NCBI GenBank assembly: GCA_943367715.1
Contig: CALRJY020000036.1
Coordinates: forward strand, 1-64,000
DNA: 64,000 bases
From: JAEYXS01 sp943367715
GTDB taxonomy: Bacteria; Verrucomicrobiota; Verrucomicrobiia; Limisphaerales; JAEYXS01
Direction: 5' to 3'
A program made the translations under genes and the position numbers. Each line of letters begins with the position of its first letter. Positions within the stretch are counted from its first letter, which is position 1. Shown in pieces: positions 8,719 through 16,030 of this stretch. Below the pieces are notes generated by a model, which made no database searches, had not been told where the DNA came from, and worked only from the letters and a program-made list of their open reading frames with translations.

Positions 8719-8746
8719 AAGAATTTATTTTGAGTTGAAAGGAGTT

Positions 8747-8782
8747 CGCCCCGGGCCGGAGCTTTCGCCTCGGCCCGGGGCG
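8747..8782 (-). other. Strong GC-rich intercistronic hairpin
   Basis: Arms CGCCCCGGGCCG and CGGCCCGGGGCG (12 bp, perfect) with a 12-base loop, between the BON gene stop (8790) and the 48-residue membrane protein. On the minus strand no U-tract follows, so it is more likely an mRNA-stabilising or partial-termination structure that sets different levels for the two genes. Confidence 0.6.
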
Positions 8783-8789
8783 GATCGAA

Positions 8790-9554
8790 TTACTTGGCCG
8801 CGACCGGAGCGACAACCATGTTGTTGTTCACGCTGATCACCCCGTAGATGTCGGAGATCAGTTTGGTCACCAGGCTCTTCTCAGCCTCGTTCTTGGCCGA
8901 ACCGCTGACCGTGACGATACCGTCCGTCGTGGATACCTTCGTCTTGAAGGCGCTCGTCGAGCGATGGGACACCAGCGCGGACTTCACCTGCGCCGTGATG
9001 GAAGCGTCGTCGATCTTCTCGCCGATCGTTTCGGAAGTGGTGACCGGCGCCGTGGCGACCGTCATTTCATTCTTCACCGACTTCACACCTTCGACATCCT
9101 TGGCGTACTCCGTGGTCAGTTCCTTCTGCGCCATGCTGGAGGCTTCGCCGCTGAGGATCACCACGCCGTCTTTCACATTCACATCCGTCTTCGTCGCCCG
9201 CACATTGCGGTGGAACAGCAGCGTGCTCTTCACTTTCGTGGCGATCCAGCCGTCTGAATGTTCCGCCGGCATTTCGCCCTTGATCTTCAATTGATTATCC
9301 ACGCTCTTGACGCCCGGGAGATTCTCCACGGTGTCTTGCGCCCACGCCTTGTGGGAGGAGTCAGCCACGGTACCGGTCAAGGTGACCATGCCGTTCTTGG
9401 ACTCGGTGCGGATCGCGTCGTCCTTCAAGTACGTCTTGAACACATAGGACTTCTTGGCCGAAGCCTCGATGCGGTCATCCGTCTCGCCGGCGAAGACGGA
9501 TACACTGGTGACGAGCAGGACGCTCAACATGGCGATGGGATAAATACGTTTCAT
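8790..9554 (-). CDS. Periplasmic protein with three BON domains
   Basis: 254 residues from ATG 9554, with a signal peptide MKRIYPIAMLSVLLVTSVSVFAG. Three consecutive BON repeats follow, each with the pattern K-T-(D/x)V-x-V-x-(D/N)G-x-V-T-L-x-G and ending in G-V-x-S-V-x-N-x-(L/M): about 30-95, 105-170 and 180-250. BON domains bind phospholipid surfaces in OsmY-type periplasmic stress proteins. The upstream region holds a GGGGGTATCCCCC palindrome (9635-9647), also present before the outer-membrane barrel gene at 13387, which suggests shared stress control. Confidence 0.9.
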   Translation of the reverse strand: MKRIYPIAMLSVLLVTSVSVFAGETDDRIEASAKKSYVFKTYLKDDAIRTESKNGMVTLTGTVADSSHKAWAQDTVENLPGVKSVDNQLKIKGEMPAEHSDGWIATKVKSTLLFHRNVRATKTDVNVKDGVVILSGEASSMAQKELTTEYAKDVEGVKSVKNEMTVATAPVTTSETIGEKIDDASITAQVKSALVSHRSTSAFKTKVSTTDGIVTVSGSAKNEAEKSLVTKLISDIYGVISVNNNMVVAPVAAK

Positions 9555-9633
9555 ACCGTTGATTTCTTTGGAATAACCGTGATTGGTTTTTAACATTGAA
9601 GTGAGGCTATCGCATGCGGGGGACTTGGCGAGA

Positions 9634-9648
9634 TGGGGGTATCCCCCA
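9634..9648. promoter_or_regulatory. GGGGGTATCCCCC palindrome upstream of BON gene
   Basis: T-GGGGG-TAT-CCCCC-A, a symmetric site about 80 bases upstream of the BON start. Two close relatives lie in the divergent region between the barrel gene (13387) and the two-component genes (13548). Candidate binding site of a dimeric regulator, plausibly the NarL-type regulator at 15118. Confidence 0.55.
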
Positions 9649-9704
9649 CGGTTGATCTGGAAGGCTTTAAACCGTTTACCGAACCCGCTGTCAGACGGTC
9701 GGAA

Positions 9705-10691
9705 TCAGCGGCCCGAGGACTTGGGCATCTTGCCCGACTTCTTCTCTGTTTCCTTGCGAGGAGCTGCGGGCGCGACGGGCGGCTCATTGGTTTTATCCAT
9801 GTATTTCCGGATCAACCAGTGTTTCTGCGCCCCTTCGATCAAACGCTCCAGTTCACGCATGGAAGTCTGGGTTTGGATGACCAGTCCGGGCAGATCCTTC
9901 GTTTCATTGGCCACCGCGTCCGTGATTTCGGGCAACCGCGCTGTGCCCTTCTGCACACTCATCACCGCCACGTTCAGGTTGGTGACCACGTTTCGCAATT
10001 CGTCCATCGTCACATTGGCCTGGACCAAAAGCTTCTGCGCCTCATCCGCCACGGCGGTTTCGGTGAGCAGCTTCCCCACGGTGCCTTTCCCCTGCTCCAC
10101 TCCGGCAGTGATGCTTTCCAGCCGGATTGCCAGTTGCTCCACATGCTTCTGGGTGGCGTTCAGGTCGGCTCCGAGCTTAGTCCAAGTGTCGAGCCCTCCG
10201 TTGACTTTCTTGAGGACCATCATCGCTTCACTGCGAACCTCCTCCACGGCGGTTTCCAACGCACTTTGAAACTGATCATTGCAGATGATCGAGGCATTCT
10301 GCTCAGGTAAAGGCGTGCCTTCCCCTCGTGTGATCTCGAAAAAGGAATCTCCGGCCACACCGAACTTCTTTTTCACCACGGCAGACGAGTCCTCCCGGAC
10401 AAACCGGAAAAAATCACGCCGAATGCTGGCGTGCGCTTCCATCCGGCCCGTCGTGTCCACCACCACATCGCCCACGGATCCCACGCGAGTGCCTAGAAAG
10501 TAAACCTCTGAACCTTGCCGGATTCCTGCCGCGCCATCCTCGGGCAGGATGATGCGCAGCGTGACGTTGCTCTTGAACCAGCGCTGGCTGTGGCCGGTCC
10601 ATATCAGCCCCCCGACAAGCAGGGCGATGATGACGAGCACGAACGTGCCGGTGATCTCATGGACGCGATGGAATTTGAAGCGCTCAGTCAT
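9705..10691 (-). CDS. mlaD: MlaD/MCE-domain lipid transport protein
   Basis: 328 residues. One N-terminal membrane helix (about 14-32, GTFVLVIIALLVGGLIW), then an MCE domain (about 39-120) with the typical GIRQGSEVYFLGTRVGSV motif, then a long helical region of coiled-coil type (about 130-295), and a Pro/Lys-rich tail. MCE proteins form periplasmic rings that shuttle phospholipids between membranes. It starts 9 bases after the MlaE permease stop, so the two are one operon. I find no MlaF ATPase, MlaB or MlaC next to them. Confidence 0.9.
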   Translation of the reverse strand: MTERFKFHRVHEITGTFVLVIIALLVGGLIWTGHSQRWFKSNVTLRIILPEDGAAGIRQGSEVYFLGTRVGSVGDVVVDTTGRMEAHASIRRDFFRFVREDSSAVVKKKFGVAGDSFFEITRGEGTPLPEQNASIICNDQFQSALETAVEEVRSEAMMVLKKVNGGLDTWTKLGADLNATQKHVEQLAIRLESITAGVEQGKGTVGKLLTETAVADEAQKLLVQANVTMDELRNVVTNLNVAVMSVQKGTARLPEITDAVANETKDLPGLVIQTQTSMRELERLIEGAQKHWLIRKYMDKTNEPPVAPAAPRKETEKKSGKMPKSSGR

Positions 10692-10700
10692 ATCTTCGGA

Positions 10701-11537
10701 TCACCAATAAGTGAGGTAAGACACCACAGCCGAAATGAAAAAAAGACCGCCCATGGAGCGGGTCAGGGCCTGTCGCGTGGCCCCCGGGATATCCGCCACC
10801 GAGCCGCCTACGCTCAGGCCGCTGATGCAACAGGAGGCCCCGGCGAAGAGTGAGGGCAGGATGCTCTTTGCCAAAATGTTGAAGACGTCCCGGGGCTGTA
10901 AAGCGTTGGAGAGGGTATCTGCAAAAAGCAGGAGATCACCGCTGCCTTTGCCGGTGGCAGCGGCGAAAAGGAATCCGCTGGCGAAGGCGATCAGCACGAA
11001 TACCACGGTGAGGCAGAATGTGGCCACCGCCATGCCGAGCACCCGGGGCAACACGATGTGAGACAAAGGGTCTGGTTGCGGTGTCGTCAGGTCATTCAAC
11101 TCACCGTCCGTTTTCAGCACGCCTAGTTCTGTCGTCATCGCACTCCCGCTGCGGACTATCACGATGAGATTGATAAGCACCGGCCCCAATTCGCGGGCCA
11201 CCACCGTGACCAGCAGTGGCCCGAGCATTTGTGACAACCCCGCCTCTCCTGCCCAAAATGTCATCTGGACCACTACCGAAATCCCCACAAACACGGCTAC
11301 GGCCAAGACAAACCAGAGCGGCTCCACTCCAATGACCAAGACCTGCCGGGCAAATGCCCAGCGAACTGGCCGGGACCATGTCCGTGGCCATAGGCTGATC
11401 AGCAACACCGTACCGATCACGCTCGTAGCATGCCGGACTTCGTCCCATTGGGCCCAAACGGAGGCACCCAGTCGCTCAACCCACTGTCCAAGCGCGTTTC
11501 GCGATTGGTCTGCTTCTTCGTTTGGTTCGGCGGTCAT
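10701..11537 (-). CDS. mlaE: MlaE family ABC transporter permease
   Basis: 278 residues with about five membrane helices and the MlaE signatures: GVEPLWFVLAVAVFVGISV, LGPLLVTVVARELGPVL, and RSGSAMTTELGVLKT. In Gram-negative bacteria it forms the membrane core of the Mla phospholipid transporter, powered by MlaF. It is directly upstream of the MCE gene. No ATPase gene is adjacent, so the ATPase must be encoded elsewhere. ATG at 11537 is the only good start. Confidence 0.93.
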   Translation of the reverse strand: MTAEPNEEADQSRNALGQWVERLGASVWAQWDEVRHATSVIGTVLLISLWPRTWSRPVRWAFARQVLVIGVEPLWFVLAVAVFVGISVVVQMTFWAGEAGLSQMLGPLLVTVVARELGPVLINLIVIVRSGSAMTTELGVLKTDGELNDLTTPQPDPLSHIVLPRVLGMAVATFCLTVVFVLIAFASGFLFAAATGKGSGDLLLFADTLSNALQPRDVFNILAKSILPSLFAGASCCISGLSVGGSVADIPGATRQALTRSMGGLFFISAVVSYLTYW

Positions 11538-11565
11538 ATGCCGTGGTTACGAAAATACGAACCGG

Positions 11566-11790
11566 TCATTTTTGAGCCAGTTCCACCATGCCGTTTACAT
11601 GGGATGCCGGAGTGACGGCGACAGTTGCCGATGTTTTTGGCGCTTGTTTCAAGAGGCCATGATGGATGCCGGGCAAACCCGGCAATCCGGGCAGTCTCGG
11701 CGGGCCCCCATGACATCCCGCAGCTACGAATATAAGTCCGCTGCCCAAGAGGGTCATCAGCGTGCTCTTCAAACGTTGGTTATTCTTCAT
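11566..11790 (-). CDS. Small lipoprotein
   Basis: 74 residues from ATG 11790: signal MKNNQRLKSTLMTLLGSGLIFVAAGC with lipobox VAAGC, then a Pro/Gly repeat (PRLPGLPGLPGIHHG) and a short tail. No recognised domain. The start six residues upstream is less likely because the signal peptide n-region begins at MKNNQR. Part of the envelope gene block between mlaE and another lipoprotein. Confidence 0.7.
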   Translation of the reverse strand: MKNNQRLKSTLMTLLGSGLIFVAAGCHGGPPRLPGLPGLPGIHHGLLKQAPKTSATVAVTPASHVNGMVELAQK

Positions 11791-11844
11791 AAATTTGTAT
11801 GGCTGCAAACGCTTATGGCGGAAAGGTGCCCCTTCCGCCCAGGT

Positions 11845-12306
11845 TCAACGGCCCTTGCCCTTTCCTTTATCGGAAGGGTGGCCCTTGCCCTTGTCGGGGC
11901 CATGGCCCTTTCCGTTATCGTGATCCCGTCCGGGAGGCGACCAATGCTTCGGATATTGCTGGACTACCCGGTTATGATGGGCAGCGGGAGCGTCATGAAA
12001 ATCAAGTGTGACGGAAGGTGAGGCGAAAAGCACATCCACCGAAACGCGGGGCGGCGCCGGACGAGTTACCCAAGAACGTCCCTCCATATATACATATTGG
12101 CGGCGGGTGCTGCTGTAATAAACTTGGTAGCTGGGATAGTACACATAGTCATCGCGCACAATGACCTGAGTTTCTACATGCACAGGAGGTGGGGGTCGTA
12201 CGTGGACTTGATGGTGAGGAGGTGCGTCCACATGGGCCACACATCCGATCAACAACCCGGCGAGACCGGCGGCAACGCCGACCGTGACATACTTGGTTTT
12301 TTTCAT
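11845..12306 (-). CDS. Lipoprotein with Tyr-rich and Gly/Lys/His-rich segments
   Basis: 153 residues from ATG 12306. A lipoprotein signal (MKKTKYVTVGVAAGLAGLLIGC) is followed by a His/Pro-rich linker, a tyrosine-rich stretch (DDYVYYPSYQVYYSS, YVYMEG) and a C-terminal low-complexity tail of repeated GKGH/DKGK units. It resembles envelope lipoproteins found with BON/stress genes, but I cannot name a family. The tail has very low sequence complexity. Confidence 0.7.
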   Translation of the reverse strand: MKKTKYVTVGVAAGLAGLLIGCVAHVDAPPHHQVHVRPPPPVHVETQVIVRDDYVYYPSYQVYYSSTRRQYVYMEGRSWVTRPAPPRVSVDVLFASPSVTLDFHDAPAAHHNRVVQQYPKHWSPPGRDHDNGKGHGPDKGKGHPSDKGKGKGR

Positions 12307-12325
12307 AAATTCTTGTTCAGGGAAG

Positions 12326-12769
12326 TTAAGGCGCGATTTTATCACTCACCCACTGGCGCGATTCTTGAAAACCCTGCTTCAGCGAATCATACGCTTTTCT
12401 TGAACCGGCCTTCACCCCTTCCCACGTTGACTCCGTGGCATTTTTGGCTTCGTCCAGTTGCACGTTGAGCTGGGCTTCCTGCGCGCGCAACGCCTTCAGT
12501 TTGGGCCTGGCCTCCGCTTTGACGGTGTCGCTGGATTTCTCGATCTTGGCTTCGAGCGCGTCCAGCTCCAGCTTGAGCTCGGCAAGTTGGGCTTGCATCT
12601 TGGTCGTGAACTCCGACTTCTGCGTGTAGGGGTAGTCCTTCATGTCCTGGACCACGGCTTCTGTTTTGGCCACGGCTTTGTCGAGTTGTTGTCCGGCAGT
12701 TTCGTCTTTTTTGCAGCCCACCATGAAAGATGCGGCGGCAAGAAACGTGATGATAAGTTTGGTATTCAT
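12326..12769 (-). CDS. Coiled-coil lipoprotein
   Basis: 147 residues from ATG 12769 (MNTKLIITFLAAASFMVGC). Lipobox FMVGC, then KKDETAGQQLDKAV and a long charged helix (about 30-130) with strong heptad character (AQLAELKLELDALEAKIE). The C-terminus has TWEGVKAGSRKAYDSLKQGF, reminiscent of stress-related helical lipoproteins. Upstream in-frame sequence is not signal-like, which fixes the start. Confidence 0.78.
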   Translation of the reverse strand: MNTKLIITFLAAASFMVGCKKDETAGQQLDKAVAKTEAVVQDMKDYPYTQKSEFTTKMQAQLAELKLELDALEAKIEKSSDTVKAEARPKLKALRAQEAQLNVQLDEAKNATESTWEGVKAGSRKAYDSLKQGFQESRQWVSDKIAP

Positions 12770-12856
12770 AGATTGAGAGATTGGGAGAGACTGGTGCTGG
12801 CTGGAAGAAACAGCGCCGGCAGGATTGCCTGCCGACGCCATCAGAGGCGAACCGGA

Positions 12857-13387
12857 TTAGAACGCGAAACGCATCCCGAGCCGGGCGACCCCATAATATT
12901 TCGTTTCATCAGGCAGCACGAACCGGGCGTCCGTGAAAATGCCCACGTTCGGGCTAAAGCGATATTCCAGACCGGCACCCACCTGTCCGAACCACGCTTT
13001 GGCCGTATCGAACTGATATCCGCCGCCACCAAAGATGTTGGGGGCGAAACCGCTGTCACCCAGCGGGAAACGCATGATCAGGTTCATTGAGGCGTTGTCC
13101 ACCAACGCGCCTTTTTTATTCTCTGAATAGGCATCAGCTCCCACACCGAACGTGCGGTTGATGAAATAGCTCATGCCTACCCCGGCGCCCAACGTCGAAT
13201 TGTGCCGGACCCGTGAGCCGGACAGATGATCGATGGTGTATTTGCCAACGGAGGCCGTCCCAAAGAGATCCATGGAGAACTCATTGGCCCGGTATGTCTC
13301 ATGCTCTTCGCCGTGGGCGGCGACGGCAGTGAACGTGGCGAGCAGCAACGTGGCTGCTCCGATGTGTATTTTGTTTTTGATTAACAT
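12857..13387 (-). CDS. Outer-membrane beta-barrel protein
   Basis: 176 residues. Signal peptide MLIKNKIHIGAATLLLATFTAVAAHG, then alternating beta-strands with aromatic ends and glycine turns (STLGAGVGMSYFINRTFGVGADAY, APNIFGGGGYQFDTAKAWFGQVGAGLEY), ending in the C-terminal Phe (GMRFAF) needed for barrel assembly. Its length fits an eight-stranded barrel. Two GGGG(T/AT)ATCCCC palindromes lie 40-90 bases upstream, in the divergent region shared with the two-component genes. Confidence 0.85.
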   Translation of the reverse strand: MLIKNKIHIGAATLLLATFTAVAAHGEEHETYRANEFSMDLFGTASVGKYTIDHLSGSRVRHNSTLGAGVGMSYFINRTFGVGADAYSENKKGALVDNASMNLIMRFPLGDSGFAPNIFGGGGYQFDTAKAWFGQVGAGLEYRFSPNVGIFTDARFVLPDETKYYGVARLGMRFAF

Positions 13388-13426
13388 TGGAGCCGAAAGC
13401 TAACGCCTCTCCAGGATGACACCAAC

Positions 13427-13475
13427 GGGGGGGTATCCCCAAGGGCCATCCTGCTGCTCGCGGGGGATATCCCCT
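13427..13475. promoter_or_regulatory. Two GGGG-TAT/ATAT-CCCC palindromes in divergent promoter region
   Basis: Site A at 13430-13440 is GGGGTATCCCC within a run of seven G; site B at 13463-13474 is the perfect palindrome GGGGATATCCCC. Centre-to-centre spacing is about 33 bases (roughly three helical turns). They lie between the barrel gene (minus) and the kinase-like gene at 13548 (plus) and match the site upstream of the BON gene at 9635. Confidence 0.6.
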
Positions 13476-13547
13476 ATTGGTCAAAACGGCCTCGGTCCTG
13501 ATACTCCTTCATCTCCTCGGCCAGACGGTGAGATTTCGGGATCTTGA

Positions 13548-13976
13548 ATGAAACAAACCTTGACCATGCAGCGGTTGCGCAAAACCTTGCGGGAACGCAC
13601 AGCTAAACTGGCCGCCGCCAAACATGAGCTGCAGCAAGGCATCATTCTGCGCAAAAGCGTGGAGACCACGCTGAAATCCAATAACGAACACTACGCCCGG
13701 CTGCTGAAGGAGTCCTTGCAACTGCAGGAGCAATTGCGGAAACTCACCCATCAGGTGCTGCGCGTGCAGGAGGAGGACCGCAAACATCTTAGCCACGAAC
13801 TTCAGGATGAGATCGCCCAGTCCCTGCTGGGCATCAATGTCCGGCTGCTCTCCTTGAAAGAGGAAGCCCGGAGCAATACCAAGGGACTCAAGCAGGAAAT
13901 CACCAGCACGCAACACCTGGTGGCCAAGTCGGTCCGGTCCGTCCGGCGGGTTGCACGTAAATTCGGCCGCCTATGA
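13548..13976 (+). CDS. Orphan HisKA_3-type dimerisation domain lacking the phospho-acceptor His
   Basis: 142 residues: a coiled coil (about 1-75) followed by a HisKA_3-like two-helix segment with VQEEDRKHLSHELQDEIAQS. It is a clear partial duplicate of the next protein, whose matching stretch reads ISRELHDVIAQT; here the phospho-acceptor His is Gln (ELQD). The protein stops just after the dimerisation helices and has no ATPase domain. Its stop overlaps the next gene's ATG by 4 bases, so both are made together. It may form mixed dimers with the full kinase and tune it; that is inference. Confidence 0.8.
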   Translation: MKQTLTMQRLRKTLRERTAKLAAAKHELQQGIILRKSVETTLKSNNEHYARLLKESLQLQEQLRKLTHQVLRVQEEDRKHLSHELQDEIAQSLLGINVRLLSLKEEARSNTKGLKQEITSTQHLVAKSVRSVRRVARKFGRL

Positions 13977-15121
13977 AACGTAACCTTATCGGTTTTTCCC
14001 GGCATTATCAGGCGGCCTTGCGTAGTCATCTCCAACAGGGTCCGCGCGCCAGTTTGGCTTCCGCCAAAGGTCTGGGCGGTCAAGCATTGGACGCCGGTTT
14101 GCAAACGTTGGAACTGGCCAAGCTTCACGAGCAGACCCTGGTCACAGACCTCTTGCCCGGCCTTCCTGCCCGTCAACGCCTCGCGCTCATCCGGCAGGCG
14201 GGCGCTTTCTTTGCCGCCGCCGTCATCCCCCTTGTGAAAACCCGGCGCAAAGCACCCGCTGCCGTGCCGCCGCTGTTCAACAAGTTCATTGAGACCCTGA
14301 GCCAGCGCACAGTGGAGCTTGCCGCCTCGAATCGGGAATTGAGCCAGGAAGTCAGCCAGCGCAAGACCGCCGAGAAAGCCCTGCGCAAAAGCGAACGTCA
14401 TTACGCCCAGTTGTTGGACCAGTCGGATGTGTTGCAGGAGCAATTGCGGCGCCTGTCCCGCCGGGTCCTTTCCGTTCAGGAGGATGAACGCAAGAAGATC
14501 AGCCGCGAACTCCATGACGTCATCGCCCAGACCTTGAACGGTATCAATATCAGGCTGGCTGCCCTGAAGACCGAAGCCACCGCCAACACCAAAGGCTTGC
14601 AAGACCGCATCACCAGTACGCAGCGTCTGGTCGAGCATTCCGTGGATATCGTTCACCGGTTCGCCCGGGAACTGCGGCCCGCCGTGCTGGACGACCTTGG
14701 CTTGATCCCTGCCCTGCATACCTTTCTGAAAAGTTTCAAAGAAGAAACCGGCATCCATGTGAGCCTGTCCGCCGCCGCTGCGGTTGAAGAACTCAGCAGT
14801 GATAAACGGACCATTCTCTTTCGTGTGGCCCAGGAAGCCCTCACCAATGTGGCCCGGCATGCCCAAGCCAGCCACGTGGAGGTGAGGATCGAGAAACGCG
14901 AAGGCATCCTCTGCCTGCAAATACAGGACGATGGCCGGGGCTTCCCGGCTGAACGCGTGCTGCGCAGCAAGAAACAGAAACGTCTGGGCCTGCTCGGCAT
15001 GCGTGAACGGGTAGAGATGATCCATGGCACCTTCACCATCCATTCAACCAATGCCCAAGGCACCCTCATCCAGGCAGAAATCCCCATCGCCGCTGGCCGC
15101 CCCCGGAGAACCAAATTGTGA
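13973..15121 (+). CDS. NarL-family sensor histidine kinase (HisKA_3/HATPase)
   Basis: 382 residues, soluble. N-terminal ~100 residues of unknown fold, a coiled coil (about 100-165), HisKA_3 with ISRELHDVIAQTLNGI (phospho-acceptor His in ELHD), and an ATPase domain with N-box FRVAQEALTNVARHA, DDGRGF and a GLLGMRERV glycine box. It is coupled on both sides: ATGA overlap with the upstream orphan domain and a GTG start of the regulator inside its own stop. With the LuxR-type regulator it forms a classic two-component pair. Confidence 0.93.
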   Translation: MKRNLIGFSRHYQAALRSHLQQGPRASLASAKGLGGQALDAGLQTLELAKLHEQTLVTDLLPGLPARQRLALIRQAGAFFAAAVIPLVKTRRKAPAAVPPLFNKFIETLSQRTVELAASNRELSQEVSQRKTAEKALRKSERHYAQLLDQSDVLQEQLRRLSRRVLSVQEDERKKISRELHDVIAQTLNGINIRLAALKTEATANTKGLQDRITSTQRLVEHSVDIVHRFARELRPAVLDDLGLIPALHTFLKSFKEETGIHVSLSAAAAVEELSSDKRTILFRVAQEALTNVARHAQASHVEVRIEKREGILCLQIQDDGRGFPAERVLRSKKQKRLGLLGMRERVEMIHGTFTIHSTNAQGTLIQAEIPIAAGRPRRTKL

Positions 15122-15867
15122 ACTCAAGCACCCCTAAAACTTTGCCCAAAACCGCCACCGCTCCTTCGCCATCCCCTGTTGCTTCGGCCAAAACCCCGGC
15201 GAAACGTATCACCGTGGTGCTGGCCGAAGACCATCACATCGTGCGGGAAGGCTTCCGCTCTTTGTTGAAGCATGAGGCCGACATCGAAGTGGTCGGCGAA
15301 GCCGAAAACGGACGCCAGGCCATTCAGCTCATCCGCAAGCTGCATCCGGAAGTGGTGGTGATGGATATCGCCATGCCCTTGCTCAACGGTCTGGAAGCCA
15401 CCCGCCAGATCCGCAAGGAGTTTCCCGAGATCAAGGTGCTCATTCTCTCGGCGCACAATGACGACGCTTATGTCGAGCAAATGGCCGCGTTGGGTGCCTC
15501 AGGCTTCCTGCTCAAGCAGGCTTCCGCCCATCACCTCCCGACGGCGATCCGTGAAGTGCACAAGGGAAAGACTTTCTTCACCGCCTCCGTCTCCAAGCGC
15601 GTATTGGACCGGCACAACAAATCCCTGGATCGTGGTGAAAAAGGCGGCAACCGCCTCAGCTCCCGTGAGGTGGAAGTGCTCCAGATGATCGCCGAAGGCA
15701 AACCCAACAAACAGGTTGCCGCTGAACTGGGCGTGAGTTTCAAGACCGTGGACAAGCATCGCCAGCACTTGATGAGCAAGCTGGACATCCACGACGTGGC
15801 CGGCCTCACCCGCTACGCCATCTCCGAGGGCATCATCGAAAGCACCGTGCGGCTGACCATCTTATAG
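15118..15867 (+). CDS. LuxR/NarL-family response regulator
   Basis: 249 residues. After a Pro/Ala-rich ~25-residue leader comes a receiver domain with VLAEDHHIV, phospho-acceptor VVMDIAMP and an LLKQAS segment carrying the lysine, then a LuxR-type helix-turn-helix (LSSREVEVLQMIAEG, KPNKQVAAELGVSFKTVDKH). Starts at GTG 15118, overlapping the kinase stop. The receiver and DNA-binding parts look fully functional. It is the best local candidate to bind the GGGGGTATCCCCC palindromes. Confidence 0.93.
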   Translation: MNSSTPKTLPKTATAPSPSPVASAKTPAKRITVVLAEDHHIVREGFRSLLKHEADIEVVGEAENGRQAIQLIRKLHPEVVVMDIAMPLLNGLEATRQIRKEFPEIKVLILSAHNDDAYVEQMAALGASGFLLKQASAHHLPTAIREVHKGKTFFTASVSKRVLDRHNKSLDRGEKGGNRLSSREVEVLQMIAEGKPNKQVAAELGVSFKTVDKHRQHLMSKLDIHDVAGLTRYAISEGIIESTVRLTIL

Positions 15868-16030
15868 TCGCAGCCGGTTGTCCGCCTTTCATCATCCCTG
15901 CCCATTCTGCCGAGGCCCATTCGTGCCCTAATCCCACCCTTTCATCCCTCGTTTTCCTGCCTTCGTCCCATCTTCCTTTCCTCTTCTTTGAACCCTGCTA
16001 CCAAATGGCTGGTCAATCACGAAGCATCTC

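Noticed and set aside
13802..15043. 413-residue minus-strand frame
   Set aside because: Antisense to the NarL-type kinase.
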